NCBI GenBank assembly: GCA_030374765.1
Contig: JARGXX010000092.1
Location: 1,364,001-1,428,000 of the forward strand
Direction of reading: 5' to 3'
Origin: Agarophyton chilense
Lineage: Eukaryota; Rhodophyta; Florideophyceae; Gracilariales; Gracilariaceae
Length of the DNA: 64,000 nt
Within the stretch, counting starts at the first letter, position 1, and every line of letters starts with the position of its first letter. Shown in pieces: positions 21,763-32,526 of this stretch. The position numbers and the translations under genes are program-made. A model generated the notes under the pieces. That model saw only the letters and a list, made by a program, of their open reading frames with translations. It ran no database searches and was not told the DNA's origin.

Positions 21763-23472
21763 TCACGCAACTCTTCGCCGTCGCTTTTTACTTTGTAATA
21801 TATATCCATCAAGTATTTCATACTTTGACGGAAAATATGCAGCAGTAATGGGACCAAAATCTCGCATAACCATGATAGACTGGTCGACTCTGAGAATACT
21901 GGAAACGAGAAGAGTTTCACGGTTCTTCATCTTCTTCTGCTCTTGCGGGTTTTTTGTATCGTTGTCTAACGTCTCATATTGTGCAAACAAGTTGAGTAAT
22001 GTCTTGTACATCACCTCGAGCAAGCTGCGATGTAAAGAGAAGGTGTTCACCTTCCACAAATAAAACCAGTTGCCGGCTCGCTGCTGATCATTCGAACGAG
22101 GGACTTCCTGAGTAGAGACAACACGATCCTGGTACATACGAAACAAATTCTCTCTTACCACTTTGAGCGGTAGCATACATTTCTCAGCGAGCATCTTCTC
22201 CTCCATAGCGCCTTCCAACGCTAACGCTTTAAATATGCGTCTTCCAGTGCCACCATACCGCCTGAAGATGAGCTCTTCTACGGTCTTGTGACGTGTATCG
22301 GAAACCAGTCTTCCAGGTACAAACTTCAGATGGGTAGGCGCGTGGGCGGGCACCGCCATAACGAACGGGGGGTCTTGTTTGGCGAGGAGCAGCGCTGCAT
22401 CCCAAAACTCTTGTGTGCTTACGAATAGGTCAAACTCTTCCAGTCCCTTCTTGATATCATCAGTGGGGACTTCAGCAGTGACTGCATCTTCGGAGGGCTG
22501 TTGACAGTCCTCTCTAGACAAGGCGATTTGCAAGCCGACGCGCAGGATGTGAATTGAAAGTTCATTTGGAACGCGAGTTGCTACGACCATGATGCAGCAC
22601 TCGTTTCGGAATTCGCGATTGAGATGGCAGAAGCAGACGCCCCAGATATCGATGTCGTTATCCTTGTCTGGAACAATGACAGAACGTATATGATCACCCC
22701 TCCCAATCTGAATGCGTTGGCGATCATCTTGTTCATCGTCATAGTCATCGTCATCGTCATCGTCTTCGTAATCGTAATGCATGGCATCCGGGTTGGGTCG
22801 CTTAGAACCGACAGCGTCAACGGCAGCTTGTTCGTTTTGCTTGTGGATTCTGGCCACTAAGGAGGAGCGGCGTTTGCGCTTTCCGCACCAATGCACGACG
22901 CCGGACTGCACCATGTCAATGAGACAGGCCTGTATATCGGCTTGAGATAAAGGAAACTCAGCCATCTTGGGCGTCAAGGTACACTTGAAGAGCTGTGCTG
23001 AGGTGAGACGCCCTCTCTCGAGCAAAGCGGACAGCACGGCGTAACCAAACTCGCCAAAGCGCCGCAGCGCCCAGCCGAGATACAGAGGCAGACGAGGTCT
23101 ATACAGCAGCACGTTGACATCGCAGTAGTACTGAATGACGGTGCGCGGCTGCGAGGGCGACGAGCGGGCGCCGTTCACCGCGGCACTCTTAGCAGCGCCG
23201 GGCAGCACCCGTTCAACGTAGTACACAATGCCATGCTGACACAGCACAGCCAGAGAATCACGCGCAAAGCCGCGGCGCTGCTCGTCACCCACAACGCGCT
23301 GCAGCTTATGATTGCGCGCCGAAAGCGTCTCGAAGAAGGGCGACAACAGCCGCGACAGCGCGGGCAGCGTGGAGCCCGGGTGCAGGCACAACAGACGCAC
23401 CGTCTCGGCGACAATGGGCCTGAAATGGAAGCGCGCTATGGCGCACGCGAGCGCCTCATGCTGTCGGACCAT
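21763..23472 (-). CDS. POLR3C: RNA polymerase III subunit RPC3 (RPC82)
   Basis: 569-residue homologue of RPC82/POLR3C, a winged-helix subunit of the RPC82-RPC34-RPC31 subcomplex that opens the promoter and recruits TFIIIB in nuclear Pol III transcription. It matches the family in the N-terminal helix block (ALACAIARFHFRPIVAETVRLL), the VIQYYCDVNVLLYRPRLPLYL region, and the C-terminal winged helices (RIFKALALEGAMEEKMLAEKCMLP...VREMLFRMY-like and NWFYLWKVNT). Residues near 235-250 are a poly-Asp/Tyr run from a trinucleotide repeat, probably a disordered linker. The frame continues 107 codons upstream through Gly and Asp runs, but has no ATG there; the start at 23472 gives the normal length and N-terminus. 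Confidence 0.9.
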   Translation of the reverse strand: MVRQHEALACAIARFHFRPIVAETVRLLCLHPGSTLPALSRLLSPFFETLSARNHKLQRVVGDEQRRGFARDSLAVLCQHGIVYYVERVLPGAAKSAAVNGARSSPSQPRTVIQYYCDVNVLLYRPRLPLYLGWALRRFGEFGYAVLSALLERGRLTSAQLFKCTLTPKMAEFPLSQADIQACLIDMVQSGVVHWCGKRKRRSSLVARIHKQNEQAAVDAVGSKRPNPDAMHYDYEDDDDDDDYDDEQDDRQRIQIGRGDHIRSVIVPDKDNDIDIWGVCFCHLNREFRNECCIMVVATRVPNELSIHILRVGLQIALSREDCQQPSEDAVTAEVPTDDIKKGLEEFDLFVSTQEFWDAALLLAKQDPPFVMAVPAHAPTHLKFVPGRLVSDTRHKTVEELIFRRYGGTGRRIFKALALEGAMEEKMLAEKCMLPLKVVRENLFRMYQDRVVSTQEVPRSNDQQRAGNWFYLWKVNTFSLHRSLLEVMYKTLLNLFAQYETLDNDTKNPQEQKKMKNRETLLVSSILRVDQSIMVMRDFGPITAAYFPSKYEILDGYILQSKKRRRRVA

Positions 23473-23539
23473 CGCGCGCGCGGCGATGTCGCCGCCCTCC
23501 GCGTTGTCCGCGCCTTCCGCGCCGCTTTCTTCGTCGCTT

Positions 23540-23570
<31 letters not shown>

Positions 23571-24264
23571 GGCCGCCGTCGGCGCCACCCCTACCACCGC
23601 CGCCGCCACCACGGCCACCTCCCGCAGCGCACGCGCGCGCGGCACGCGAAGCGGAAGGCACGACGAGCGGAGCGACGCGACGCGCGTGACGCACATAACG
23701 CACGTGACGGGTACAGTACAGCGTACACAGCACAGCGCGCTGTACGCGCTGGACAGCAATAACGTCGCCAAGCCCCAACGGGACGCGCTCCAAGCCGCGC
23801 CGCGCAATTGGTCAAGCCGCTTTCGTTTCGTGCAAGCGAATCTTTCAGATCGCGCGTTGAGGCAACGCGCCGTGTCCAATGAGCTGTGTGCTCGGTGCCA
23901 TGGCGTGCATGATGATACGATCTCAACGGCTTTGGTCGGCCAACGCTGCGCGCAGATTGCACGCCTGCTCCATGATGGTTGTCGAAAGCAACGCTTCGCG
24001 CCAGGGCGCGTCCATATGTGCGAGAGGCTGTGTTCACTATGGTGGCGCGCGCCTCTCCCTGACAGATTGCAGGGGGCTGCGTGGCGCCGGAGAGCATTAA
24101 AGCCTGCTCTGGAGCTTCTGTTTCCTGTGAGTGGTGTCGCGCCCCCGCCCTTGGACACACTTTGGCGTGTGATGTACCTAATTTCCGTTTTCCTTCACTT
24201 CAGCCCTCACAGTACATAACGCCTGTGCGGTATCCCCCGCCCCGAGCATTCCGTTTATCACATC
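23473..24264. other. RPC82 / ABC transporter divergent promoter region
   Basis: 790 bp, GC-rich near RPC82 with a (GTC)n run at 23545-23570. Open frames on both strands here are composition artefacts. No gene seen. Confidence 0.6.
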
Positions 24265-27200
24265 ATGGCCGACAAACTGGAACAAACCTCCTCCTCGTCG
24301 GAAAGTAAGTCCTCGCTGAGAACCCTCTTCAGATGGAAGAAGAGCAAAGATGTCAAACCGCCAAAGTATCCCCCAATTGCATACTGGAAGCTATTTCGAT
24401 ATGCCACTCAAATGGAAATGCTTATGATCCTCATTTCTATCGTTGCTGCAGTTGGTCATGGTACACTTCTGCCAATTCTTACGGTTCTCTTTGGACGAAT
24501 CATTGATGAATTTGGAGCCATTCTCAATCCCACGGGAGACGGTGAGGTTGGCTTTTCCGACGCCGTCAATGAGAAGGTTGAGAATACAACCAATCTTTTC
24601 CTCATTGTCTCGTTTGTTGCGTTTGCCGTTTCTTTTTTGCAGTTGTTCTTTGCACTTGCCGCTGCAAATAGCATGGGCAACAATCTACGCCGCCGCTTTT
24701 TCGACAATCTCATAGCACAGGACTGCGATTTCTATGATGACAATGAGGCAGGTTCACTCACTCACATCGTCGTCAATGATATCAATCTTATTCAGGCTGG
24801 TATTGGGGATAAACTCGCCACAGCTTGCCAGTACCTCTCAACCTTTGCCGTCGGAATCATTGTTGGTTTTGCTTACGGTTGGAAGCTCACTCTTGTCGTG
24901 CTCGCCGTCACCCCCTTGCTCATGGTCGCTGGTGCTGTGTTTGGCAATGCCTCTGCAGAAGCCACCGGCGATGGGCTCGGTGCCTACGGTCAGGCTGGCG
25001 CAGTCGCTTCCGAAGTTCTCAGTCTCATTCGCACGGTTACCGCCTTCGGCGGCCAGGAAGATGAGGCCAAGCGCTACGAATCATCGCTTGAAAAGGGGTA
25101 CAAATCGGCTGTGAAGGCCGCAGTCTCTACTGGATTAGGGCTCGGAACCAGCATGTTGCTCATCTTGTCTACGTATGGATTGGCGTTTTGGTATGGCTCT
25201 GTGCTTGTTCGTAACAAGGAGATGTCACCTGGTGATGTTCTGCTCGTCTTCTTTTCCATCACTTTGGGTGCCAGCTCTCTTGGTACTGCGGGTCCAGCGT
25301 TTAAGTCCTTCGGCGTGGCGCGTGCGGCTGCCCCTCGCGTGTTTGAGATTATTGATCGCCAAAGCCCGATTGACCCCACAAGTGAGGATGGTATTGTGCC
25401 TGGTGCTTCTGTTGAGGGTCACATCCGATTCGAGAACGTTGACTTCAACTACTGCAAGCGCATCGTGGAGGAGGGTCAAGCAAACTATGTTTTGAACAAC
25501 TTCAACCTGGATATTCCGGTTGGTACTTCTGAGGCGTTTTGCGGTAAGTCTGGGTCTGGAAAATCTACTGTCGCTCGACTCATTCAGCGCTTTTATGACC
25601 CGCTGAATGGCCGTATCACCTTGGATGGTGCCGATCTTCGCGAGCTTAACGTCAAATGGCTTCGCTCTCAAATTGGGGTCGTGTCACAGATGCCATCACT
25701 ATTCATGCTGTCAATCAAAGACAACATCGCTCTCGGGGCTGGTTTGGAATTTATAAAGGATGAACAAGGGCGACTTGTTGCAAAAAGGAAGAAGGTCACT
25801 GACGAGCAGATTATCAATGCTGCGAAGATGGCCAATGCACATTCATTTATCAGCAAACTTCCTGAGGGTTATAATACAATGTTGGGAGAAAGAGGAGCGA
25901 TGCTCAGTGGCGGTCAAAAGCAACGCGTTTGCATAGCGAGAGCATTAGTTCGAGATCCTAAGATCTTGCTCCTCGATGAGTCTACGGCAAGTCTGGATAC
26001 GGCCAGCGAGAGGATTGTGCAGGATGCTCTGGACAAGGCTGCTGCGGGAAGAACAACAATCACCATCGCGCATCGTTTGAGTACAATCAGGAACGCCGAC
26101 AACATCTCCTGCGTGCGGAACGGATACGTCATTGAACGTGGTCCACACGAAACACTTGTCCGCAATGAACAAGGGTTTTACAGAGGGCTAATCGAACTGC
26201 AAAGAATAGAGAAAGCCAAGATTGAGGAGAAGAAGAAGATATATACTGATGATGATGATGGAGATGCCCAACCCCTGGCGGCCACTAGTGCTTTGGCATT
26301 GAGTGTCAGTAAGACCAAGGGAGATTCTACCACCCAAGCTATTGATACCGTAGAGGAGGAAGAAGGAAAAGGTCCTGATATAGACAAGGGACTCTTCATG
26401 CGAACTCTAAGGATGAACTCTTCCGAGTGGCTGTTAATTTTTATTGGGACTGCCGGTGCGGTCCTGGGCGGTATTATATGGCCTCTTGCTTCCATTCCTT
26501 TAGTTGAGCTCATTGACATCATGATTGGTAAGAATCAAAGCAATGATGTTAGGTTTTGGGCGATGTCGTTTGTCGTCCTCGGAGCAATGGCGTTTGTTGG
26601 TAATATCTTGCAACACGCATCTCTTGGTGTTTCGGGGGAAAAACTAACGAAGAAACTGCGGGAGCTTGCATTTAGATCCCTGCTTCGTCAAGAAATTGGT
26701 TACTTCGACATGGAGGAGAATTCTCTTGGTGCACTTACTACCCGTCTTTCTGCAGATGCTGGAGCTGTCAAGGGTCTTACTGGTGACCTTTATGGTGTGG
26801 GGGTCAACCTTATTGGGTCCATGTTAGCGGGTCTTATAATCGCATTTGTCAATTGTTGGCATCTTACTCTAGTCGTTCTGGCAATCATTCCTGGCATTGC
26901 TCTTGGTGGGTACTTTGAGATGCAAGCTTCAGCAGGGATTGACTCTGGAGCCAAGAAGGATTTTGCAAAGGCGAATACTTTGGCTGCAGAGGCCGTTGAC
27001 AACGTTGGTACGGTCCGCAGCCTTGGCATCGAAGACTACTTTGTTGATCGGTATCATAGCGGTATTAATGAGACGAACAATGCCAAGAGACAGAAGGCAC
27101 TTGTAACTGGACTTGCTTTCGGGTTCTCTGAGTTCTGCCAATATATTTTGTGGTATGCTACCTTTAAGGCTGGTGGAGACTTCGTAGAAAAGGAATACTG

Positions 27201-28140
27201 CACGTTTCCAGAAATGCTTTTGTCATCCATGGCCATTCTATTTGCTGCAATCACTTTAGGAAATATATCCATCTTTGCACCGGATGTCGCAGCTGCCAAG
27301 ATTGGAGCCACTCAAATCTATCGTTTAATTGATCGTACGAGCATGATCGACCCGTCATCTGTCGATGGAGAGAAGAGGGCCTCTGTGAATGGTGACATCA
27401 AAGCCCAGAAAGTATACTTCGAGTATCCCCGACGTCCAGATGTACCTGTTCTCCGTGGGCTCTCCCTTGATATCATGCAGGGCAAGACTTTTGCAATCGT
27501 TGGCACATCAGGTCACGGAAAGAGCACAATCATTTCTCTCCTTGAAAGGTTCTATGCAATTCGTGAAGGAAAAATCTCTGTTGATGATCACGATATCTCC
27601 GAATCAAACGTTCAGAACCTGCGGTCTCATATTGGCATCGTATCACAAGAGCCCGAGTTGTTCAACAGGACAGTGTTTGACAACATTGCTTACGGCGCCA
27701 GTCATGAAGATGGAACGCCGATAAGCATGTCGGATGTGGTTGAGGCGGCCAAACTCGCAAATGCGCATGAGTTCATCGCTCAGCTGCCTCAGGGATATGA
27801 CACATCGGTAGGACCTCGTGGAGACGCCATAAGCGGAGGCCAACGACAGCGGGTTGCAATTGCACGTAGCTTAATACGCAGACCGCCTATTCTATTGCTC
27901 GATGAAGCTACTAGCGCCCTTGACAGTGCCAGTGAAGGTATTGTTCAAGAAGCTCTTGACCGTGCTGCATCTGAGCGAACAACCATAGTGGTTGCTCATA
28001 GACTGTCAACTATTCGAAATGCTGATGTTATTGCTGTTGTTCGGAAGGGCCGAATCGTTGAAAGCGGTACACACGATGTTCTTCTACGAAGAAACGGAGC
28101 TTATGCTGAGCTCATACAGCATCAGTTAACTGATGTATAG
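24265..28140 (+). CDS. full ABCB-type (MDR/P-glycoprotein) ABC transporter
   Basis: 1291-residue membrane exporter with the TMD-NBD-TMD-NBD order of P-glycoprotein-like transporters. NBD1: Walker A GKSGSGKST (near 427), signature LSGGQKQR (near 548), Walker B ILLLDEST (near 568), H-loop AHR. NBD2: Walker A GTSGHGKST (near 1080), signature ISGGQRQR, Walker B ILLLDEAT, AHR. Both catalytic Glu are kept, so both ATP sites look competent. NBD1 lacks the usual YPSRP-type A-loop motif (it reads FNYCKRIVEEGQANY) and has a 15-residue insert (FIKDEQGRLVAKRKK) before the signature, while NBD2 has the standard YPRRP. The linker (~665-705) is acidic. Substrate unknown. It converges on biotin ligase, with 219 bp between stops. 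Confidence 0.96.
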   Translation: MADKLEQTSSSSESKSSLRTLFRWKKSKDVKPPKYPPIAYWKLFRYATQMEMLMILISIVAAVGHGTLLPILTVLFGRIIDEFGAILNPTGDGEVGFSDAVNEKVENTTNLFLIVSFVAFAVSFLQLFFALAAANSMGNNLRRRFFDNLIAQDCDFYDDNEAGSLTHIVVNDINLIQAGIGDKLATACQYLSTFAVGIIVGFAYGWKLTLVVLAVTPLLMVAGAVFGNASAEATGDGLGAYGQAGAVASEVLSLIRTVTAFGGQEDEAKRYESSLEKGYKSAVKAAVSTGLGLGTSMLLILSTYGLAFWYGSVLVRNKEMSPGDVLLVFFSITLGASSLGTAGPAFKSFGVARAAAPRVFEIIDRQSPIDPTSEDGIVPGASVEGHIRFENVDFNYCKRIVEEGQANYVLNNFNLDIPVGTSEAFCGKSGSGKSTVARLIQRFYDPLNGRITLDGADLRELNVKWLRSQIGVVSQMPSLFMLSIKDNIALGAGLEFIKDEQGRLVAKRKKVTDEQIINAAKMANAHSFISKLPEGYNTMLGERGAMLSGGQKQRVCIARALVRDPKILLLDESTASLDTASERIVQDALDKAAAGRTTITIAHRLSTIRNADNISCVRNGYVIERGPHETLVRNEQGFYRGLIELQRIEKAKIEEKKKIYTDDDDGDAQPLAATSALALSVSKTKGDSTTQAIDTVEEEEGKGPDIDKGLFMRTLRMNSSEWLLIFIGTAGAVLGGIIWPLASIPLVELIDIMIGKNQSNDVRFWAMSFVVLGAMAFVGNILQHASLGVSGEKLTKKLRELAFRSLLRQEIGYFDMEENSLGALTTRLSADAGAVKGLTGDLYGVGVNLIGSMLAGLIIAFVNCWHLTLVVLAIIPGIALGGYFEMQASAGIDSGAKKDFAKANTLAAEAVDNVGTVRSLGIEDYFVDRYHSGINETNNAKRQKALVTGLAFGFSEFCQYILWYATFKAGGDFVEKEYCTFPEMLLSSMAILFAAITLGNISIFAPDVAAAKIGATQIYRLIDRTSMIDPSSVDGEKRASVNGDIKAQKVYFEYPRRPDVPVLRGLSLDIMQGKTFAIVGTSGHGKSTIISLLERFYAIREGKISVDDHDISESNVQNLRSHIGIVSQEPELFNRTVFDNIAYGASHEDGTPISMSDVVEAAKLANAHEFIAQLPQGYDTSVGPRGDAISGGQRQRVAIARSLIRRPPILLLDEATSALDSASEGIVQEALDRAASERTTIVVAHRLSTIRNADVIAVVRKGRIVESGTHDVLLRRNGAYAELIQHQLTDV

Positions 28141-28359
28141 GTTTTCAGTTTGGTGTAGTACAGTTTCAGTCAACCATAATAGGTCGAAGAAAGAGAATAC
28201 CAACGCTCGTATTCGTTAGGCGAGTGACTTTTAACATTATGAATCTCACCATTTGTCGCATTGCATGACAGGCTCAAAAGGAAGCGAGCGCCCGCACGTC
28301 AATTTAAGACCGAGTACTTTGGACACAGACAAGCAGTGTCCTACAGTAGAATGATAGAA

Positions 28360-29364
28360 CTATGGGTATCTGGGACCGACCTCTTTTTCTTTCAGGATGG
28401 CATTTTTCAGGTCGAGGCTTGTGAGTTCGGGTGGCAGGTCCTCAAACGTATCCAAGTCTTCTCTCAGCACCCGAACCCACCCGTTGGGAGCTAAACCGTA
28501 CACAATAGCCCGTGCTCCATTAGGCCCACCAATCATGAGTGGCTGTTGACTGTGCATCCATGCTTCGAGATACATGTTCTTTAGCTCACCATCAAATCCA
28601 TGTTGGCGATACACATTGTAAAGTTGTTCGAATTCCGCGAGAAAGAAAGCAACAAAGATCTCTCTCCCATGTATCATCTCGTGATCGAGCAAACATGTCG
28701 TTGGATGACGGTTTGTGACATTGACTCCAACACCAACGACCACCTCAAAGTGGTTGTTACGAAGCGCACCTTCGCAAAGCACCCCGCCAAGCTTATTACC
28801 ATTTCTGTATACGTCGTTCGGCCACTTGATACGCAAAGTCATGTTCCATTTCCGTTTTGCAGCTTTTACAACAGCTAAAGCTGCAATGTATTGCAAGAAT
28901 GTTAGTGTTGTGAAATTTGTACTTGGAACGACCACCTTAACAGAGATTGCGACACTGCCGATTGGGGATTCCCATACAGCCCCACGGCGTCCTCGCCCAT
29001 TTGTCTGTAAACCGGTGACTGCAACACAACCCGTTTCGCACCATGGCATTAAACGCATAAGTACATTCTGTGTGCTTTCAGTTTGAGGGAGAGAAACCAA
29101 AACATGGCCACACCAGTCCGTTTTCATATTGTTTTGAACTATGGCCATATTCAATAGCTTTTGTTGCGATCGCTGCCCAACTGTGCACTTGAAACCTTCT
29201 TGGACTGATTGTGAAGCATAATGCTCCGAAGTTTCCGCGGGGCTGAACAGTTTGACGCTATGCGTCAATGTGAGCTGGAGTAGATCGTTTGCACGGAATT
29301 GCATCAAACGCTCATGTGCTTGATTGGTAGTGCAGTGGATCCTGAGCTGCTCGGGCTTGTCCAT
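28360..29364 (-). CDS. biotin-protein ligase (holocarboxylase synthetase)
   Basis: 334-residue BirA/HCS family enzyme that makes biotinyl-AMP and attaches biotin to a Lys of carboxylases such as acetyl-CoA carboxylase. Visible motifs: LPQTESTQNVL (substrate entry), GRGRRGAVWESP (about 121-132, the adenylate-binding loop), KWPNDVYRNGNKLGGVL (about 180-196) and VVGVGVNVTNRHP. The C-terminal domain is short, as in eukaryotic core enzymes. The first 85 residues do not resemble the long N-terminus of animal HCS and may hold a targeting peptide, though I see no clear one. ATG 29364 is the first in frame. Confidence 0.94.
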   Translation of the reverse strand: MDKPEQLRIHCTTNQAHERLMQFRANDLLQLTLTHSVKLFSPAETSEHYASQSVQEGFKCTVGQRSQQKLLNMAIVQNNMKTDWCGHVLVSLPQTESTQNVLMRLMPWCETGCVAVTGLQTNGRGRRGAVWESPIGSVAISVKVVVPSTNFTTLTFLQYIAALAVVKAAKRKWNMTLRIKWPNDVYRNGNKLGGVLCEGALRNNHFEVVVGVGVNVTNRHPTTCLLDHEMIHGREIFVAFFLAEFEQLYNVYRQHGFDGELKNMYLEAWMHSQQPLMIGGPNGARAIVYGLAPNGWVRVLREDLDTFEDLPPELTSLDLKNAILKEKEVGPRYP

Positions 29365-30042
29365 ATTGCTGCCAAAGCGAGTCAGAACCTCAAACCCGCC
29401 ACGTTTTCAACGAAGGAGACTCACATTCGGCGCGGCTGACGGGAGTATCGTGTGTCATTGTCAAGAAAGACTAAGAGTACCGGCGTGAACCACGGGAAGC
29501 GGACCAAGCATGCGCCGTTGAACACAGGGAGGAGGCGCACGGTGCGGGCGGTGAATACGCCAGTGACAGGACGGCGCCGAAGGCTGAGCTTACCAGTCCA
29601 CTCGCCAAAAGTTGCAAAAACGTTAGCCACTCCACGCCTGTGAGCACTGCCATTGCTTTTCGCACGAAAACGTGGTGCACGCGTACATTTGTTTCGTCGG
29701 ACGCTTTGATCGTTTGTACAGTACCTTCGATATCGCTATTGTTGGCGTTGGTCCGGACCCTCTGGGTGCCTTTATACGTGAAACGTCGCAAGGAGCCTTG
29801 AATGCGCTCGTTTAGGTGAAGGCTGCCATACGTGCGTTTGTTTATATCTCTCGTCATCTCTCTTCCGTTACCGCCAGTAACTCGTTCGCCGTTCGATGCA
29901 GTCAGCCTCGCTTCACTGCATCCTCTTCCCTTCCACTGCTTTTTATGCCTCTCACTGGCTCGATTTGTAGGTCTTCGGGATTTCGTTGGTCAAAACGGTC
30001 AACAACAACGTAACATTCGTGCGGCGTCGTTTTATTACTCAA
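29365..30042. other. divergent promoter region, biotin ligase / coiled-coil gene
   Basis: 678 bp. The rightward frame of the next gene is open from 29986 but has no ATG before 30043. No other gene seen. Confidence 0.6.
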
Positions 30043-31209
30043 ATGGACCCGGAACTGTCTGAAATGCTGCGTGTTTGGGGCGAGCGAGGGCCAACGCTAA
30101 TTTCTGCCGTACTTGAAGAACGTAAGCGACTGCTCGACTTGGCAGCCCTTCACAGAGATGACCTCAGCACCCAACTGTTCGAGGCTCAAAACGAGATTAC
30201 GATGCTGCGTGGAACAGCTCGAGAAAAAGAAAAAGACCATTTGAACGAAAAAAGTCAAATGTCTACCACTGTGAAGCAGTTGAAGGCATCCATCTCTTCC
30301 TTAACAACAGAAATGAAGGAGGTCAAGGAAGAGAATGAAGTTACGAAGAAAAAACTTGAGCAAGTAACCAAAGAAAGAGATAAGGCTCTTTACTTCATAG
30401 ACGAAAGAGAGAAATCAGCAGAGAACATGTTGGAGGCTTTGCAAAAGAGTTTGCATTCGGAAGCAAAAGCTAAGTCTACGGCCAGGGATTCCATCCGCAA
30501 CTTACAACAAGAGAATATTCAGTATACCCAACTTGTCCTCAACCATCGCATGAGGGCTGAAAAAGAATCCCGCAGAGCCAATATCGCTGAGAGACAAGTA
30601 CTCGAACTGCAAGATAAACTGGAAAAGATCCTCAGTGAGAAAAGCACCACATCAGAGGACAAGTTACGCACAAGCACGGGGCGAGTAATACCAAACAGTG
30701 CTCATTCGGGTTCAAAACGAATTTCTACGTCCGCCTCAACATCAGAAGTCATGGGTCCGACTGTTGAAGATGTTCCCTCTGAAGTCACACAAAATGAAGA
30801 CATTTTGCATGACCGTTCAACAACGAAGCAGCCGGGCAGAAGAAGATCAGAAGAAAAGCGAAAAACGGCAGAACCAGAGACAGTTGAGAGAAAGGAAGAT
30901 GATCCTGAAGAGAGACACTCGCAGTTTCGACCTGAACCTGCGAAACATTCAGAACCCTATAAAACCCATAAAACTCGAAAGCGCAAAACGAGACCCCTTC
31001 CACCCCTTCCAATTGCCGAAAACCTTCTCTTGCAATACGAAGAGAAGCCGCCGCAGTCCAAGTTCAATCTATCCCATTCAACACCACTAAACTATGAAAG
31101 ACCAAGAAGAAAGCGTCCCAAAGTGTCGTATGTCTATCCGATATCTGGAGATTCTGATGTTCAAACAAGAGACAAATTCTGCGCGCCCGTATGTAAAGCA
31201 CAAAAATGA
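30043..31209 (+). CDS. coiled-coil protein of unknown function
   Basis: 388 residues. From about 20 to 205 the protein is a nearly continuous coiled coil (Glu/Lys/Leu/Gln heptads, no Pro). The rest is charged and probably disordered, with several basic clusters (GRRRSEEKRK, KTRKRKTRPLPPLP, RPRRKRPK) that could act as nuclear signals. I recognise no family. The long uninterrupted frame from ATG, heptad pattern and position between two solid genes support it being real. It converges on TrpD, with 159 bp between stops. Confidence 0.75.
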   Translation: MDPELSEMLRVWGERGPTLISAVLEERKRLLDLAALHRDDLSTQLFEAQNEITMLRGTAREKEKDHLNEKSQMSTTVKQLKASISSLTTEMKEVKEENEVTKKKLEQVTKERDKALYFIDEREKSAENMLEALQKSLHSEAKAKSTARDSIRNLQQENIQYTQLVLNHRMRAEKESRRANIAERQVLELQDKLEKILSEKSTTSEDKLRTSTGRVIPNSAHSGSKRISTSASTSEVMGPTVEDVPSEVTQNEDILHDRSTTKQPGRRRSEEKRKTAEPETVERKEDDPEERHSQFRPEPAKHSEPYKTHKTRKRKTRPLPPLPIAENLLLQYEEKPPQSKFNLSHSTPLNYERPRRKRPKVSYVYPISGDSDVQTRDKFCAPVCKAQK

Positions 31210-31368
31210 TCGGCTAGCTCAAACAGAATACCAAAACCGCTGATTCTGCGACTTTGCTTACATTCAAGAGTTGGAGTGTTCTGAGAGGCTACAACTGCTC
31301 GAATGCGGGGTATTGTATCGGTGAGAAGAGCAGTTGCTTCGAAACCCCATGCCCAGTAACGAAATGTA

Positions 31369-32526
31369 TCATTTCGCCGACCGCGAAACAGCTCCCCACT
31401 TTTCAAGCAAAGCAGTTGCTTTTCCTGAAACTAGAACTTGATGGATGCGATCCACAGCCTCGCGAATATTTGAATCGAGTCCGTAGACGTAGCAACCGAC
31501 AGCTGCATTAAGGACTATAGCGTCCGTGATAGGCCCCTTCAACCCCCCAGACAACACGTCGCGAATGATGGAGGCGTTTTCATTGGCATCACCTCCCTTG
31601 AGTGCAGAAACTTGCACTCGAGGCATTCCTAACTCTGCTTCAGGATCGAATGTCTTCTTTTCCTTGACGCCGTTGACAAATTCAACGACATTTGATACAC
31701 CTGTGTTACTATACTCATCAAGTCCCGCAGTGTGAACAACGACACCATGTTTGACACCCGATGAGATGAGAACATCAGCCATAGTATCAAGTAAGGAAGG
31801 TCTGGCGACGCCAATCACCGCGTACTCTGCTCCGCAAGGATTGAGGAGTGGTCCCACGATGTTAAATAAAGTTCGAATCTTCAAAGCCTGACGAACACGG
31901 CCAACTAAGCGCATTTTCGGGTGATGGACACGTGCGAACATGAACCCAATTCCAACTTGATCTATACACTGGGAAACTCCTTCTGGAGAAAGTTGAATGT
32001 TGATCCCCAACGCCTCGAGCACATCTGCGCTTCCGCTTTTGGAGCTGACAGAGCGGTTTCCATGTTTGGCAACTCTGCACCCCGCCGCGGCTGCTAGTAT
32101 TGATGCAGCGGTAGAAATGTTGACTGTATCGAAGCCATCGCCTCCAGTACCAACGATATCTAAAACTGGATATGAAGAAGTAACGGGCACCATTTCCTTC
32201 CTCATGGCTTTCACTGAGCCGAAGACCTCATCAGAGGTTTCACCTTTAGCAGCAAGGACGGAAAGATATGCAGCGATTTCAGAGTCCGAAGCCTCGCCAC
32301 TCAGAATGTAGCTCATCGCATCTGTGGCCTCGGTGGATGTGAGATTTTGCAGCGAAACCAGCTTCTCCAGGTATGGTTTCATGGAACATCTCACTGTTTG
32401 GCGAAATATACAGTACTCTCTTCTGGATTGAACCAATGCGTGTTGTTGATATCGCCTTTTGAGCAGGAATGGGAAGCCTACGAATGAGGGAGTACGATGC
32501 CTTTGGATCGGGCTCATCTTGCTCAT
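31369..32526 (-). CDS. trpD: anthranilate phosphoribosyltransferase, probably plastid-targeted
   Basis: Transfers phosphoribosyl from PRPP to anthranilate, the second step of tryptophan synthesis. 385 residues from ATG 32526, of which about 48 precede the enzyme fold. Motifs: GTGGDGFDTVNIS (126-138, PRPP site), KHGNRSVSSKSGSADVLEALG split around 154-174, and HHPKMRLVGRVRQALKIRTLFNIVGPLLNP. The N-terminal extension is rich in Arg, Ser, Gln and Phe with no acidic residue until about 37, as expected for a transit peptide; in algae and plants this enzyme acts in the plastid. The frame is open upstream to 32589 without ATG. A second ATG at 32517 is possible. Confidence 0.95.
   Translation of the reverse strand: MSKMSPIQRHRTPSFVGFPFLLKRRYQQHALVQSRREYCIFRQTVRCSMKPYLEKLVSLQNLTSTEATDAMSYILSGEASDSEIAAYLSVLAAKGETSDEVFGSVKAMRKEMVPVTSSYPVLDIVGTGGDGFDTVNISTAASILAAAAGCRVAKHGNRSVSSKSGSADVLEALGINIQLSPEGVSQCIDQVGIGFMFARVHHPKMRLVGRVRQALKIRTLFNIVGPLLNPCGAEYAVIGVARPSLLDTMADVLISSGVKHGVVVHTAGLDEYSNTGVSNVVEFVNGVKEKKTFDPEAELGMPRVQVSALKGGDANENASIIRDVLSGGLKGPITDAIVLNAAVGCYVYGLDSNIREAVDRIHQVLVSGKATALLEKWGAVSRSAK

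Noticed and set aside
23473-23793. N-terminal extension of RPC82 with poly-Gly and poly-Asp
   Set aside because: No ATG in it, low complexity, and the family N-terminus begins at the ATG at 23472.
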